64,000 nt of DNA from Paenibacillus sp. FSL R5-0341 (GCF_037975235.1 NZ_CP150241.1:434001-498000), one strand, 5' to 3'. Positions 1-9,101 are shown, counted from the stretch's first letter. Notes: a model not told the origin generated them from the sequence alone. Program-made: numbers and translations.

Positions 1-43
1 TATATGATGCGGCCCATTTTCTTAAATGAGTGTCTACGTTCTG

Positions 44-420
44 CAAAGGCCGTTTCGGTTACGAATGGTCTTTCGATCACCGTTATTCCCGGTTTTTTTT
101 GATTCAAATATATAAATTGAACTTAAGATGGTTTACACATGCACTCCGATGACAGAATAACCTTCCAATCGCTGTTATCCCCAGATTTTTCGATTCCCTT
201 CTCTCAAAGGGGAAAATCCGGGGATAGCGTATGCTTCCGATGTAGCTTTCTTTCAGAAAGCTTTTAGGCGACCGCTTCGCTTTTTCAGGTTTTTTCTGTC
301 CTCTCCGTTTCAGTGTAAATAATAGTTCAATTTAAATAGTAATAAGTTGAAATCCCGGAATAAAGGCGAGTGCTACGCTTCTCCAGAATCAATTTCGTTT
401 CCTTCACTACATTTGCAGTT
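44..420 (-). repeat. Family 1 repeat, type B copy, interrupted by a type A copy
   Basis: Two flanks at about 44-108 and 345-420 together match the type B copies near 43.9 kb and 52.8 kb, read on the minus strand. The left flank carries the GATCGTTCT/CCGTT side, the right flank the AGAATCGATTCCGT-like side. Between them lies a complete type A copy. The two flanks rejoin across the central hairpin of the type B element, so this is a nested insertion. It lies just downstream of the CopC-CopD gene and has the same direction of transcription. Boundaries are approximate. Confidence 0.7.
112..332 (-). repeat. Family 1 repeat, type A copy 1
   Basis: Begins with ATAAATTGAACT and ends with AGTTCAATTTA, so the ends are inverted repeats. 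Inside are the GTTATCCCCAGATTTT / AAAATCCGGGGATAGC hairpin, the AGCTTTCTTTCAGAAAGCT hairpin, and the outer pairing arms found in all type A copies. It sits inside a type B copy of the same family. Confidence 0.8.
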
Positions 421-473
421 TGTAGAAACACTAATTTTAGATTGGGTCACTTTTCAATCTGAACGTTGTGTAA

Positions 474-2189
474 CTATGGCTTGGCGGTGTCGATCTCGAA
501 TTCGGCATCTAGTGCATCCAACGTTTTGGTCAGAAGATGTACCTTGATATTCCAGCGTCCAGGCATGGAGATGTAATCTTCAGCCTTGTACACGCCGGTG
601 TCATTTTTCGGAATGGTGATCTCATAGATCCCCATATCCATGTCCAGATGTGTGAGTGACAGGGTGATCTGTTCCAGATCATTGACGATACTACCATCTG
701 CACTTTTGACGTCCACTTCAAATTGGTTCTCTCCCGTTACATTGGGACTCACCTGAAGTGTGATCGCTGAGCCATCTTCTGTAGTCTTTGTCTCCTGATA
801 CGGTCCGATTGCTGCTGGTTGCCCCGGAGACAGGTGGGTCAACACGGCAGCCAGAGCGAGAATTACAGCGCCGGTGGCAAGCTCGGCTTTCAGGCTACCG
901 GATAATCTGCTTCCCGTTGCTGCTCTTGCCAGTCTGGCATGACGCCATGCGAAGACAAGCATCACAATTAGCAGGACAATCTTGCCGATCAGGACAAGAC
1001 CATAGGCTGTAGTGAACAAGGAGGTCAGCACGGGTGCAGGCAGAATAATGAGACTGCTGTATATTCCTGTAGCGACCAGAGCGGCTACGGCGCCAATCCC
1101 CCAGGCGGTAAACCTGCGAATGGCAACCCAGTATACTTCTCCTCGAACCTTCGATGGCAGCTTATCCGCCAGTGGAGGCAGACATATCGCCATGGCCGTC
1201 AATGCGCCAATCCAGAAAGCGGCACCGATCAGATGCACGAAATCCATGGTAATGGCGAGTCCGCGTTGATCGGCAGCAGCCGGGTGTCCTGTCATGGCAT
1301 GTGTGAACAACCAGCCGAGCACGAGCACAAGTGAGCCATAGGAAGACCAGATGCGCACACGGATGGAGCGATCCCGATCATATCCAGATAGAATGGTGAC
1401 TGCCAGCAGCATCACGACCAGCATCTGTACCATCCAGATCTGGCCAAAGGATGTCAGCTTGAGCGCACTTCCGATCAGTCCCCAACTCAGCTCACCCAGC
1501 GCCACGCCAGATTCGTATAACGTGTTCAGTGGAAGGCTGACCAGAGCGGCAAAAGAAGCGGCAGCATAGCTGATCCACAACAGTCTGTAGCTCCCCGGAA
1601 CGTCCATAGGTTCTCTTGTCATGGAAGTCGGAGCGATCCGCAGCAACATGAACGCGAGTGTACCCAGAATGACAGAAAGTCCGAGATACTGAATCCAGTC
1701 GGTTAGGGATACGATCCATTTCAGCGGTCCACCTGTTGAACCGGAACCGGATGTAAGATCACTCAGCCCGGCAGGCGATCCGGAAGGTTCACCGATATGG
1801 AAAACATACACTCCCTGAATCGGATGCCCATCGGCAGATACAGCCTTCCAGTTGACGGCATATGTTCCGTTGCCAAGTCCGGTCTGCAGGCCAGTCTCCA
1901 GAATATGAGGGCGACCCGCATCAATCTGCACCTTTCCATCGTCTGCCTGAGTGCCGTCAGGTCCGGTAATTTTGATATCATAAAAGGCCGTCTGCAAGGA
2001 TTCGTTGAACTCCAGCGTCAGCCGCTCCGGAGCAGTTACGAGTATCTCGTTCTCTCCAGGCGAAGCCTTAACAATATAAGCATGGGCAGATGCCCACTGT
2101 GGCATAACAAGGCAGCACACGAGCATCAGGCAGGTGACTAATGCCCAGTGCCGTTTGCCCCATTTCAGGGTAAAGCTTGTAAAAATCAA
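474..2189 (-). CDS. Copper resistance protein, CopC-CopD fusion
   Basis: A 571-residue membrane protein with a signal peptide (about residues 1-36) that ends in ASAHAYIVKASP, the start of a CopC copper-binding domain (His36 and the HPIQGVYVFHIG region). A linker leads to a CopD domain of about eight membrane segments (residues 160-455), followed by an outside C-terminal domain of about 110 residues. The arrangement is that of Bacillus YcnJ, a copper importer or exporter-associated protein. The start is TTG at 2189, with GAGGGTGAT just upstream. It is the third gene in line after a sensor kinase and a response regulator on the same strand, which suggests regulation by that pair. The transport direction cannot be told from sequence. 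Confidence 0.85.
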   Translation of the reverse strand: MIFTSFTLKWGKRHWALVTCLMLVCCLVMPQWASAHAYIVKASPGENEILVTAPERLTLEFNESLQTAFYDIKITGPDGTQADDGKVQIDAGRPHILETGLQTGLGNGTYAVNWKAVSADGHPIQGVYVFHIGEPSGSPAGLSDLTSGSGSTGGPLKWIVSLTDWIQYLGLSVILGTLAFMLLRIAPTSMTREPMDVPGSYRLLWISYAAASFAALVSLPLNTLYESGVALGELSWGLIGSALKLTSFGQIWMVQMLVVMLLAVTILSGYDRDRSIRVRIWSSYGSLVLVLGWLFTHAMTGHPAAADQRGLAITMDFVHLIGAAFWIGALTAMAICLPPLADKLPSKVRGEVYWVAIRRFTAWGIGAVAALVATGIYSSLIILPAPVLTSLFTTAYGLVLIGKIVLLIVMLVFAWRHARLARAATGSRLSGSLKAELATGAVILALAAVLTHLSPGQPAAIGPYQETKTTEDGSAITLQVSPNVTGENQFEVDVKSADGSIVNDLEQITLSLTHLDMDMGIYEITIPKNDTGVYKAEDYISMPGRWNIKVHLLTKTLDALDAEFEIDTAKP

Positions 2190-2387
2190 AAAATCATCAC
2201 CCTCAGGTTATAGATTTATAGTCACTCATGGCGTTTGGAACACAATCTAACCCATTATAACTTTGTCCAAAATGACTGCGTATGACTACATTGGGCTATA
2301 AAAAAACGATTTGGTCTGCATAATTGTGACAAAAGCATGAATGCTATGACATTCCGCACCTATGCATTCCATTTCGAAGCAGCGAGT

Positions 2388-3044
2388 TTATTTGCGAAGC
2401 TTGCGCCCTGCCAGCCCGCTCTCTAGTGCATAGCGGGTAAGTTGTACCCGATTTTCAAGCTGCAACTTCTGCAAAATGTTTTTCAAATGATTCTTCACCG
2501 TCTGGTCGGAAATGCCGAGCTGATCGGCGATCTCCCGATTGGTATATCCTGCGGATACCCATTGCAATATCTCAAGCTCCCGTGCCGTGAGCGGGTTATC
2601 TTGCACATCTTCACTGCGTGGCGCGGGAAACTCCTGCAAAATCCGGTAGGCCAGTTCTTTGCTAAGTGGTGCATCGTCACTGACGATGGCGCGCAGGTAC
2701 TCCAGCCAGGTGGAAGGCGTTAGATTTTTCAGCAAATATCCTTGAGCGCCTTGTTTCAGTGCTTCGAACAGAAAGGTCACATCATCGGATACCGTGACCA
2801 TAACGATAATAACATAAGGGAAGCGCAGCTTGATCTGACGGGTAGCTTCCAGCCCATCCATGTCAGGCATCTGCACGTCCATCAGGATCAGGTCAGGCAT
2901 CCATTGTCCGGTTAACTCCAACGCTTCCTGTCCATTCGAAGCTGTACCAATCACTTCAAACAGACTATCCTCGGATAAAATGCTACAGATCGCTTCACGC
3001 GCATGCGCATGATCATCAACAACCAATACACGTACATGTTCCAT
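2388..3044 (-). CDS. NarL/LuxR-family response regulator
   Basis: A 218-residue two-domain regulator. The receiver domain (residues 1-120) shows VVDDH, the phospho-acceptor in LILMDVQMPDMDG, and a conserved Lys in YLLKN. The C-terminal LuxR-type helix-turn-helix carries LTARELEILQWVSAGYTNREIA and VKNHLKNIL features. The reading frame could start at 3065, but an AAAGGAG sits 10 nt before ATG 3044 and directly overlaps the end of the kinase gene, so 3044 is preferred. It is translationally coupled to the kinase and probably controls its own operon and the copper gene 200 bp downstream; the target is an inference. Confidence 0.92.
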   Translation of the reverse strand: MEHVRVLVVDDHAHAREAICSILSEDSLFEVIGTASNGQEALELTGQWMPDLILMDVQMPDMDGLEATRQIKLRFPYVIIVMVTVSDDVTFLFEALKQGAQGYLLKNLTPSTWLEYLRAIVSDDAPLSKELAYRILQEFPAPRSEDVQDNPLTARELEILQWVSAGYTNREIADQLGISDQTVKNHLKNILQKLQLENRVQLTRYALESGLAGRKLRK

Positions 3045-3045
3045 G

Positions 3046-3876
3046 TTAGGCATGCTCCTTTCCAATCGTCATTCGTGTATGCCCCGGTCTTGAATCGAGG
3101 GTAAAAGACCAACCCATCTCGGCAGCACGCTCTTTCGTAATTCGCAGTCCGTACCGATCCTTCAGATGAAGAGGATCTCCACTTAGTCCATTCCCATTAT
3201 CCTGAATATAAATGAACCAGGCAATCGGGTTACCCTCCGCATGAATCTGTACGCGGGTAGCCTGCGCATGTTTGCGTACATTTAGTAAAGCCTCCCGGAT
3301 ACAGGCCAGCAGTTCCACTTGCTCCTTGGCAGTGAACGTTACACCGCTTAGATCCCAGTGAATCTGTGCACCAGGTACTGTCTCCTTGACGAGCACTTCA
3401 ACCTGCGCATGCAGTGAGATAATCTCGGGTGCCGCCGTAGAGGAGGGAACATAACGCAACTGGGCAATGGCTTGCCTCACATATGTATTGACTTCATGCA
3501 CCGTTTTTTGAATCTCCTGGATCTCATGCTCATGTCCGCTTCCGGCCAGACTGCGGCCCGCTTTATCCGTCTTTACCGATAGAAGGAAAAGGGATTGGGA
3601 TATGCCGTCGTGAAGCTCTCGTGCCAATTGATCTCGGGCTTCCAGTGCGGCTTTGGCAGCCCGCTCTTGCTCCAGAGCAGCCCTGGCGCCTTCAAGCATG
3701 CGGAACAATCTGCTGAGCAGAGTCACGCTCACGAGGTAAACGATGACGGGCGTTAACCAGTTTCCGGCATCCATCGAAAGGTACGGCATCAGGAACTGAT
3801 GGCGAATATATTCCCAGATGCCTACTGTGAATGTGGGGATCAGCAGAATCATCCATTTGATTTGTTTATAGGACAT
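3046..3876 (-). CDS. Sensor histidine kinase, HisKA_3 (NarL-partner) type
   Basis: A 276-residue kinase. Two predicted membrane segments lie in residues 7-60, followed by a short coiled coil. The HisKA_3 box ARELHDGISQSL has the phospho-acceptor His. The HATPase_c domain shows DNGNGLSG and a YGLRITKERA G-box. There is almost no extracellular loop, as in LiaS/DesK-like kinases that sense the membrane or depend on a partner protein. The start ATG 3876 has AAAGGAG upstream. It forms an operon with the adjacent response regulator. The signal is unknown, and copper is suggested only by the neighbouring CopC-CopD gene. Confidence 0.9.
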   Translation of the reverse strand: MSYKQIKWMILLIPTFTVGIWEYIRHQFLMPYLSMDAGNWLTPVIVYLVSVTLLSRLFRMLEGARAALEQERAAKAALEARDQLARELHDGISQSLFLLSVKTDKAGRSLAGSGHEHEIQEIQKTVHEVNTYVRQAIAQLRYVPSSTAAPEIISLHAQVEVLVKETVPGAQIHWDLSGVTFTAKEQVELLACIREALLNVRKHAQATRVQIHAEGNPIAWFIYIQDNGNGLSGDPLHLKDRYGLRITKERAAEMGWSFTLDSRPGHTRMTIGKEHA

Positions 3877-4181
3877 GAATGCAGAACTCCTTTGATCTAG
3901 GATTAGCTGAATAACGTACTTTAATTATGCAGGGATGGGACCATTATAACGCAAGCTTGTCCAAGACCCTAGTCTGTGTCTTTGGAGAAACCTGGGGAGG
4001 ATCAGGGAGTATTTAGAAGGATATCTAAGAACGACAAGGGGTGAAATGTTGTCACGCTAGGTGAGGGTTGGTGTATCCAGCTGAGGAAGGCTGAGTCCGT
4101 TTTCCCTATCGGAGAAGGTCCTCTATACTTAATATAGAACGTGAATTCATTACAAAACATGTTAAGGAGTGACGCAACAAC

Positions 4182-4349
4182 ATGAGTCAAGAAGTATTGG
4201 AACGTCGCAGTGAATTGCTCAAAAAGAACATTCATCAGATGCTTGTTCAAGACAATCAGCACGGTATCAGTCGCCAAGACAACATGTTTTTGCAGCAGAT
4301 GATTAAAGAGCTGCATCAGACCTCACATGAGATGAATACCAAATCTTAA
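4182..4349 (+). CDS. Hypothetical small protein, 55 residues
   Basis: A short frame starting ATG at 4182 behind TTAAGGAGTGA, encoding 55 residues that are charged and Gln/His-rich, with no Cys and no membrane segment, probably helical. It is followed at once by a strong terminator and diverges from the kinase gene. The length resembles Spo0E-type phosphatases, but the SQELD signature is absent (it reads SQEVLERRSELL). Good RBS, good terminator and codon use like the neighbours support a real gene. Function unknown. Confidence 0.6.
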   Translation: MSQEVLERRSELLKKNIHQMLVQDNQHGISRQDNMFLQQMIKELHQTSHEMNTKS

Positions 4350-4411
4350 TGTAGAATCTGCACGAGAATGAAGTTGTCTGGTGTACGATTCATTCCATGA
4401 AAATGAAAATG

Positions 4412-4455
4412 GCGCTATCTCCGATCAGACCGGGGATAGCGCTTTGACTTTTTAA
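4412..4455 (+). terminator. Rho-independent terminator
   Basis: Inverted repeat GCGCTATC ... GATAGCGC with an extended CC/GG stem, followed by TTTGACTTTTT. It closes the 55-residue gene and lies between it and the convergent GGDEF/HD-GYP gene. Confidence 0.8.
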
Positions 4456-4482
4456 GGGGATATAGAAGAAGCTTCGTTCATC

Positions 4483-6315
4483 TTACAGCAACTGTTGCTG
4501 AGCGGTTCTTTTCTCAATATATCGAATGAACAACTCCGCAAGCTCCGGATCGAATTGTGATCCCGAACATGCGCGTAGCTCCCGAATGGCTTCCTTCACA
4601 TTCTTCGTCTCCTGATACGGGCGTTCTGTCGTCATGGCATCAAAGGAGTCGATGACGGTCAACATCCGGCATAGCCGAGGAATCTCGTTACCCTTCAGAC
4701 CATAAGGATAGCCTTTGCCATCATAGCGCTCGTGATGCAGCTCAATATAAGGAATCAGATCGGCGAAGCGATCGTTCGTGATCACCATTTTTTTGCCCCA
4801 AGTGACATGCCCTTTGATTGTTTCCCATTCTTCTGCGGTGAGCTTGTCCTTCTTGTTCAGAATGGACCAGGGAATCTCCAGTTTGCCGATGTCATGAATT
4901 AATGCCCCCAACACGAAACGCCGTTTCTCTGCATTGTCCAGCTTGAGCAATTCACTGATATCCAGTGCGTATTTATAAACCCGTTTGGAATGTTTGAACG
5001 TATCCATATCCTTGTATCTGAACAGATTGAGCTGCTGCTCGATGTCACGAACATCCTGTACCAGATCAATCTCGTGCTCCATACCATCATTACTGCCGTG
5101 ACGGTGCACGTTGTTCTTGCCTTGTTTCTTCGCATAATACAGTGCTTTATCGGCTTGATCCACGAGCTGGGATTTGTTATACATATCCACCTGATAGGGT
5201 GCGACGCCGCCCGAGAAGGAGAGACAACCGTGCGGAAACACTTCAACGCCTTCAAACGGTGTATCGTTCAGTTGCTTGCGCAGCTTGTTCATGAACTTGT
5301 AGGATTCGTCCAGCTCCATGCCTGGCATGAGCAACGTGAACTCTTCTCCGCCATAACGAAAGGCGGTAACAGGTGTACCTTCCGTCTTTCGCATCAGAAA
5401 ATCCCCCAGCAGGGCTAACAGGCTGTCACCTTGAAGGTGACCAAACCGGTCATTATACTTTTTGAAATCATCGATATCTAGTAGTCCCAGACAGAGCGGG
5501 GTTCCTTGCGTTCGAGCGTTACTCAGTTCACTTTCTAACATGCTTTCGAAATAACTATGGTTGAACAGACCCGTACGTTGATCCGTGTTGGCCTTTTCCT
5601 CAATCGTCTGATACATCACGAACAACTGTCTGAATGCATGGGAGAGCAGAATGCTAAGACTCAGATACAACAACAGGCCAAGTACGCCATTGTGCACAAC
5701 CAGAATGGTCAGGACAAGCGCCAGAATCAGCGTACACAGATAAACCAGCAGGGATTCGGTAACGAATGCCCGCTTCATCTGCTGTAATGCATCCTTCGTC
5801 GAGAAATGAAAGAACAAGCCGAGCGTGATCGTGTTAATAATGAAGTAGGCTGCGAGCGCTGCGAAATAAGGAAACAGGTTATATCCATTTAACGTACCCG
5901 ATTGACCACCCGTCCACTCAAACACGGCAGCTGCTCCTGTAATCATGAGACTGTAGATGCTGAAGTTGACAATGTGTTTCCACCAGGTGAGCTTGCGCTC
6001 TTTGATGAGCAGAATGATGGACACTGGGAGCAGCACGGACAGACTGAACGCTCCGCCAAACATGAATATACAGGCAAGGTACACCGATGAGTCCATGGAT
6101 TGCTGATTGCCTTTGGGTGGAATCTGGAACGTGAAATAATCCAGAATCAACGCCGCACCCAGCATGGTGTAGACCATAACCCAATCAGACGTAGATAGAT
6201 GAAGATAAGACCATTTGTTCATGTACAGAAAAACACCGATACCGGTGCAGCTAAGCAAAATAACATACAGACTGCTTCGATCTGCCTTATGGATAAGGTT
6301 ACGAATAAAGTTCAT
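4483..6315 (-). CDS. Diguanylate cyclase / HD-GYP phosphodiesterase
   Basis: A 610-residue membrane-bound c-di-GMP enzyme. The N-terminal 200 residues hold about seven membrane segments. A GGDEF domain follows, with an intact RYGGEEF active site. The C-terminal HD-GYP domain has HDIGK and HHERYDGKGYP, so synthesis and breakdown of c-di-GMP are both possible. No RxxD inhibitory site was confirmed. The frame opens at 6384, but the start with an RBS (CAGGAGA) is ATG 6315. A family 1 repeat copy ends 40 nt upstream, so the promoter probably lies in or beyond that repeat. Confidence 0.93.
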   Translation of the reverse strand: MNFIRNLIHKADRSSLYVILLSCTGIGVFLYMNKWSYLHLSTSDWVMVYTMLGAALILDYFTFQIPPKGNQQSMDSSVYLACIFMFGGAFSLSVLLPVSIILLIKERKLTWWKHIVNFSIYSLMITGAAAVFEWTGGQSGTLNGYNLFPYFAALAAYFIINTITLGLFFHFSTKDALQQMKRAFVTESLLVYLCTLILALVLTILVVHNGVLGLLLYLSLSILLSHAFRQLFVMYQTIEEKANTDQRTGLFNHSYFESMLESELSNARTQGTPLCLGLLDIDDFKKYNDRFGHLQGDSLLALLGDFLMRKTEGTPVTAFRYGGEEFTLLMPGMELDESYKFMNKLRKQLNDTPFEGVEVFPHGCLSFSGGVAPYQVDMYNKSQLVDQADKALYYAKKQGKNNVHRHGSNDGMEHEIDLVQDVRDIEQQLNLFRYKDMDTFKHSKRVYKYALDISELLKLDNAEKRRFVLGALIHDIGKLEIPWSILNKKDKLTAEEWETIKGHVTWGKKMVITNDRFADLIPYIELHHERYDGKGYPYGLKGNEIPRLCRMLTVIDSFDAMTTERPYQETKNVKEAIRELRACSGSQFDPELAELFIRYIEKRTAQQQLL

Positions 6316-6354
6316 AAAAAATCTCCTGCTTGGGTTTAGTCTACTCTTGATGTG

Positions 6355-6581
6355 TATATAAATTGAGCTGATAGGTATTAACACTTACACTTCGATGACA
6401 GAACAACCTTCCGATCGCTGTTATCCCCAGATTTTTTGATTTCTTTTCCAAAAGGGAAAATCCCGGGATAGCATATGCTTCCGATGTAGCTTTCTTTTAG
6501 AAAGCTTTTAGGCGAACGCTTCGCTTCTTCAGGTTATTTCTGTCCTCTCCGTTCTCGTGTAAATGTTCAGTTCAATATATA
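6355..6581 (-). repeat. Family 1 repeat, type A copy 2
   Basis: Bounded by TATATAAATTGAGCT and AGTTCAATATATA. It contains the TATCCC..GATTTT / AAAATC..GGGATA hairpin and the AGCTTTCTTTTAGAAAGCT hairpin. It lies between two leftward transcription units and immediately upstream of the GGDEF/HD-GYP gene. Confidence 0.85.
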
Positions 6582-6649
6582 ATTGGTGTTCTTGTATAGA
6601 GGTATACTATATAGATGTATAACATATCAAGTTGACTACCAAAAATCCA

Positions 6650-6687
6650 GAAAGAAAAAACAGGCCGCGGGCAGCCTGTTTGTCTTG
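6650..6687 (-). terminator. Rho-independent terminator
   Basis: On the minus strand AAACAGGC / GCCTGTTT encloses TGCCCGCG and runs into TTTTCTTTC. It closes the DUF5317 and small-peptide operon. Confidence 0.8.
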
Positions 6688-6703
6688 TTTGGCGGTATGG
6701 ATA

Positions 6704-6808
6704 CTAGCCGCCCAGCTTGTATCCCGAAGTTAATGCCACAACGACAGAAGCCACGATGATTGCGTTGATGACAATGCGGGAATATTTCACACCTTCAAAT
6801 TTTTTCAT
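6704..6808 (-). CDS. 34-residue single-pass membrane peptide
   Basis: A short frame with a strong RBS (GGGAGG, 10 nt before ATG 6808) and a terminator 20 nt after its stop. The product is MKKFEGVKYS followed by a hydrophobic helix of about 20 residues (residues 11-29) and a short YKLGG tail. It lies 39 nt downstream of the DUF5317 gene in the same direction, so the two are probably co-transcribed. It could be a small partner subunit or a secreted or signalling peptide. No family is recognised. Confidence 0.65.
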   Translation of the reverse strand: MKKFEGVKYSRIVINAIIVASVVVALTSGYKLGG

Positions 6809-6847
6809 GGAGGAGACCTCCCTTCCTTGGAGTCTGACTGATCTTCT

Positions 6848-7438
6848 TCAAGCCTGATGAGTTTTAGCCGGTTGTACAGCCTTTTTATCCCGACTCACCA
6901 TCATGTACTGGATAAATAGGAATATGCCAACGTTCATGACCACATCACCGATGCTAATCACCTGAGTCCGTGGATAAGGGCTGGACAGTGGGATGATATC
7001 ACCGAGAAAAGGCAGGTGTGTAGACGCATCCATCATGAAATGCTTCGATATGGCTCCGCCTTCCCGAAGCATGTCTACATAATACGGTCCCAACACAGCG
7101 GAAGCTTCCACAGAAACCGGCATGCGCCCACCGTTGACAGCCATCACGGCAAAATTAAGAAAGACCCCAATCCAGATGAGCATGAAACCGGTATGATGCC
7201 TGTTGAGCCATAGAAATGCGAGCCCTGTAATGTAGACGGCAGCAAAGAGGTAACCATTGATGGAAGCCACCCATTCGAATCGTTCCTGCAAATAGAAAAT
7301 AAAGAACTGGATAAGTAGCAACACAGGGAAAATCCAACCACTTCTTAGCTTGAGTGCTGCAAACTGGTTGAGCCCATGCTTCAACCCGCCCCGAAAAAAT
7401 CCAACGATCAAGCCGAGTAGAATACCGTCATATACCAT
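6848..7438 (-). CDS. DUF5317 domain membrane protein
   Basis: A 196-residue protein with five or six predicted membrane helices, starting MVYDGILLGLIVGFFRGG. The central NGGRMPVS motif followed by a loop with HLPFLGDIIPL is what I recall for the DUF5317 family, whose function is unknown. The open frame extends to 7570, but AACAGGAGTTACTC precedes ATG 7438, which is taken as the start. It forms a two-gene unit with the 34-residue peptide. Confidence 0.8.
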   Translation of the reverse strand: MVYDGILLGLIVGFFRGGLKHGLNQFAALKLRSGWIFPVLLLIQFFIFYLQERFEWVASINGYLFAAVYITGLAFLWLNRHHTGFMLIWIGVFLNFAVMAVNGGRMPVSVEASAVLGPYYVDMLREGGAISKHFMMDASTHLPFLGDIIPLSSPYPRTQVISIGDVVMNVGIFLFIQYMMVSRDKKAVQPAKTHQA

Positions 7439-7567
7439 GAGTAACTCCTGTTCGTGCGGAGATATGCAATGTAATTGCGTGTTTGTGTACATATAGGATT
7501 CGACCTTATATTGGTAATTCCTGCATGAGAAAAATGATTTTTTAGAAGAAATTTGCAAAATGCTGAA

Positions 7568-7627
7568 CAAAAAACCGTCTTTACGAATCCAGAGGTCGAA
7601 ACCCTTGTGAAATTCGGTAAAGACGGC
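7568..7627 (-). terminator. Rho-independent terminator
   Basis: CCGTCTTTAC / GTAAAGACGG with a further GAAT/ATTC pairing, followed on the minus strand by TTTTTTG. It ends the secreted SLH-like gene. Confidence 0.8.
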
Positions 7628-7679
7628 TACTTATGATGCCAAAATACGAGCTTTAATTCGGTTGGAGATGGAATTTATT

Positions 7680-9101
7680 TTATTCGGAACCACCGTTCAG
7701 GTAATTGAAGAAAGGCTGATCCACCCAGAAGTCATACGTCGTAATATCCGCATCAGGCGCCAGCTTCAGGAAGCCTTCACGAATGGCTTTGGCATTCTCT
7801 TTCAGAGAGAAGGACTGAGCATAGTAATTGCCAAGCGCAATCTTATTATTGGAAATGACCGGATAGTTTGCCAATGCAGTTGGTGAATAATACAGCGGCT
7901 GCCACCAGGAGCTGAGAATCAGTGGAGATGTGCTATCGCTGTTCTTCTTGGCATATTTCAGAACAATGTCGTTGAAGCGAACTTTGTCTGCCACATTGTT
8001 GAACTCGAATTGAATGTCATATTCCTTCGCAGAGGCAATATAGTTGCCATTCTCGATCTGTGTCACTTTATAGTCAGGCGTTTCTTTCGGCTCGCCCCAT
8101 TCCTTCAAATAAATGAAGGCAGATGTCTTCGGCTGGAATTGTACATCAGCATCAATACCTTCGCTACGCAGCAAACCAATTAATTGTACAGCGTGCTGGA
8201 TATTATCGTGGCCGTAAGTAAGTGTCAGCTCATCGATAAAGTTGGAATCAAAGCGGCTATCCTTTAGATTGTAACCTGTGACGAGATCATCTCGCAGGGC
8301 CTGATCCACAATTTTTCTCAGTTCAGGTGACTCGATCAGATCCGCTGTGCGATATGCAGCATACAATTTGGAATAGATGTCTGCATCACCGGAACGTCCA
8401 ATCTCGTGTTTATATTTTCCTTGGCTGATCAGGACGCGTCCAAGCAAGGTATTAGCGAAATCTTTACTTGCTACGCCACCCTTAAGAAGAGCAGGGTACA
8501 AGCTTTCGGGAATCAGACCCGTATCAATCGCTGCAGCGAGTTCCTGTGCGGCTTGTCCCTGAACACGGTTTGGGCTAATGCCAACCTTGGCAAGCGCTTT
8601 GGCTGTTTTCTCAGCAGGATATGTATAGGCGAGTTCCTTGAATCCAGCTGCTTTTACCGCGATGAAAACAGCTGCATAGGCGCTCAGTTGATCCTTGGCA
8701 CGTACTTCTGTACCTGTAAGAACCCCATTATTGTATAAGGATACGGCAGCATCATAGGAAGAATCACCAGAGGCCAGATCCGTAAAGGCTGGAGCCTCAG
8801 CTGCACTGTCGCTTGCTTGAGCTGCTGTCGTGATGGATGCAATGGCTTGAATGAAATCACCTTTGGTAATCTGTTGCGGCAATTGAATACTGTATTTCGC
8901 TTGCAAGAATTGAGCAAAATCCGCTGCGCTTTCCGTATAAGCAACAGGAGCCTGGGCTACCGGTCCTTTGACACTTTGTGAGGTGGTTGGTTTAGCCGGA
9001 GTTGCAGATGCTGCAGAAGCAGAAGCGGGCAAGCTCAGGCTGCCGAGTGTTACCGGAGCGGCGAGCAGGGCCGCCAGTGTGATCTGGGTGATTTTTTTCA
9101 A
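7680..9101 (-). CDS. Secreted protein with SLH-like repeats
   Basis: A 473-residue exported protein. It has a signal peptide with a likely cleavage site in ASASAASA (residues 25-33), then an Ala-rich linker. Residues 60-225 show three weak S-layer-homology-like units, seen in FTDLAS...AVSLYNNGVLTG and later AxxFIAVKAAG patterns. The C-terminal 230 residues match nothing I recognise. The repeats suggest attachment to the cell wall. ATG 9101 has AAGGAGG upstream. It is a single gene with its own terminator, divergent from the nucleoside operon. Confidence 0.7.
   Translation of the reverse strand: MKKITQITLAALLAAPVTLGSLSLPASASAASATPAKPTTSQSVKGPVAQAPVAYTESAADFAQFLQAKYSIQLPQQITKGDFIQAIASITTAAQASDSAAEAPAFTDLASGDSSYDAAVSLYNNGVLTGTEVRAKDQLSAYAAVFIAVKAAGFKELAYTYPAEKTAKALAKVGISPNRVQGQAAQELAAAIDTGLIPESLYPALLKGGVASKDFANTLLGRVLISQGKYKHEIGRSGDADIYSKLYAAYRTADLIESPELRKIVDQALRDDLVTGYNLKDSRFDSNFIDELTLTYGHDNIQHAVQLIGLLRSEGIDADVQFQPKTSAFIYLKEWGEPKETPDYKVTQIENGNYIASAKEYDIQFEFNNVADKVRFNDIVLKYAKKNSDSTSPLILSSWWQPLYYSPTALANYPVISNNKIALGNYYAQSFSLKENAKAIREGFLKLAPDADITTYDFWVDQPFFNYLNGGSE

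Noticed and set aside
347..547. Small reading frame opposite CopC-CopD
   Set aside because: It lies across repeat sequence and antisense to a real gene, with no RBS and no recognisable domain.
4182..4349. Spo0E-like phosphatase
   Set aside because: Similar size, but the SQELD-type motif is missing; it reads SQEVLERRS, so only a hypothetical protein is reported.
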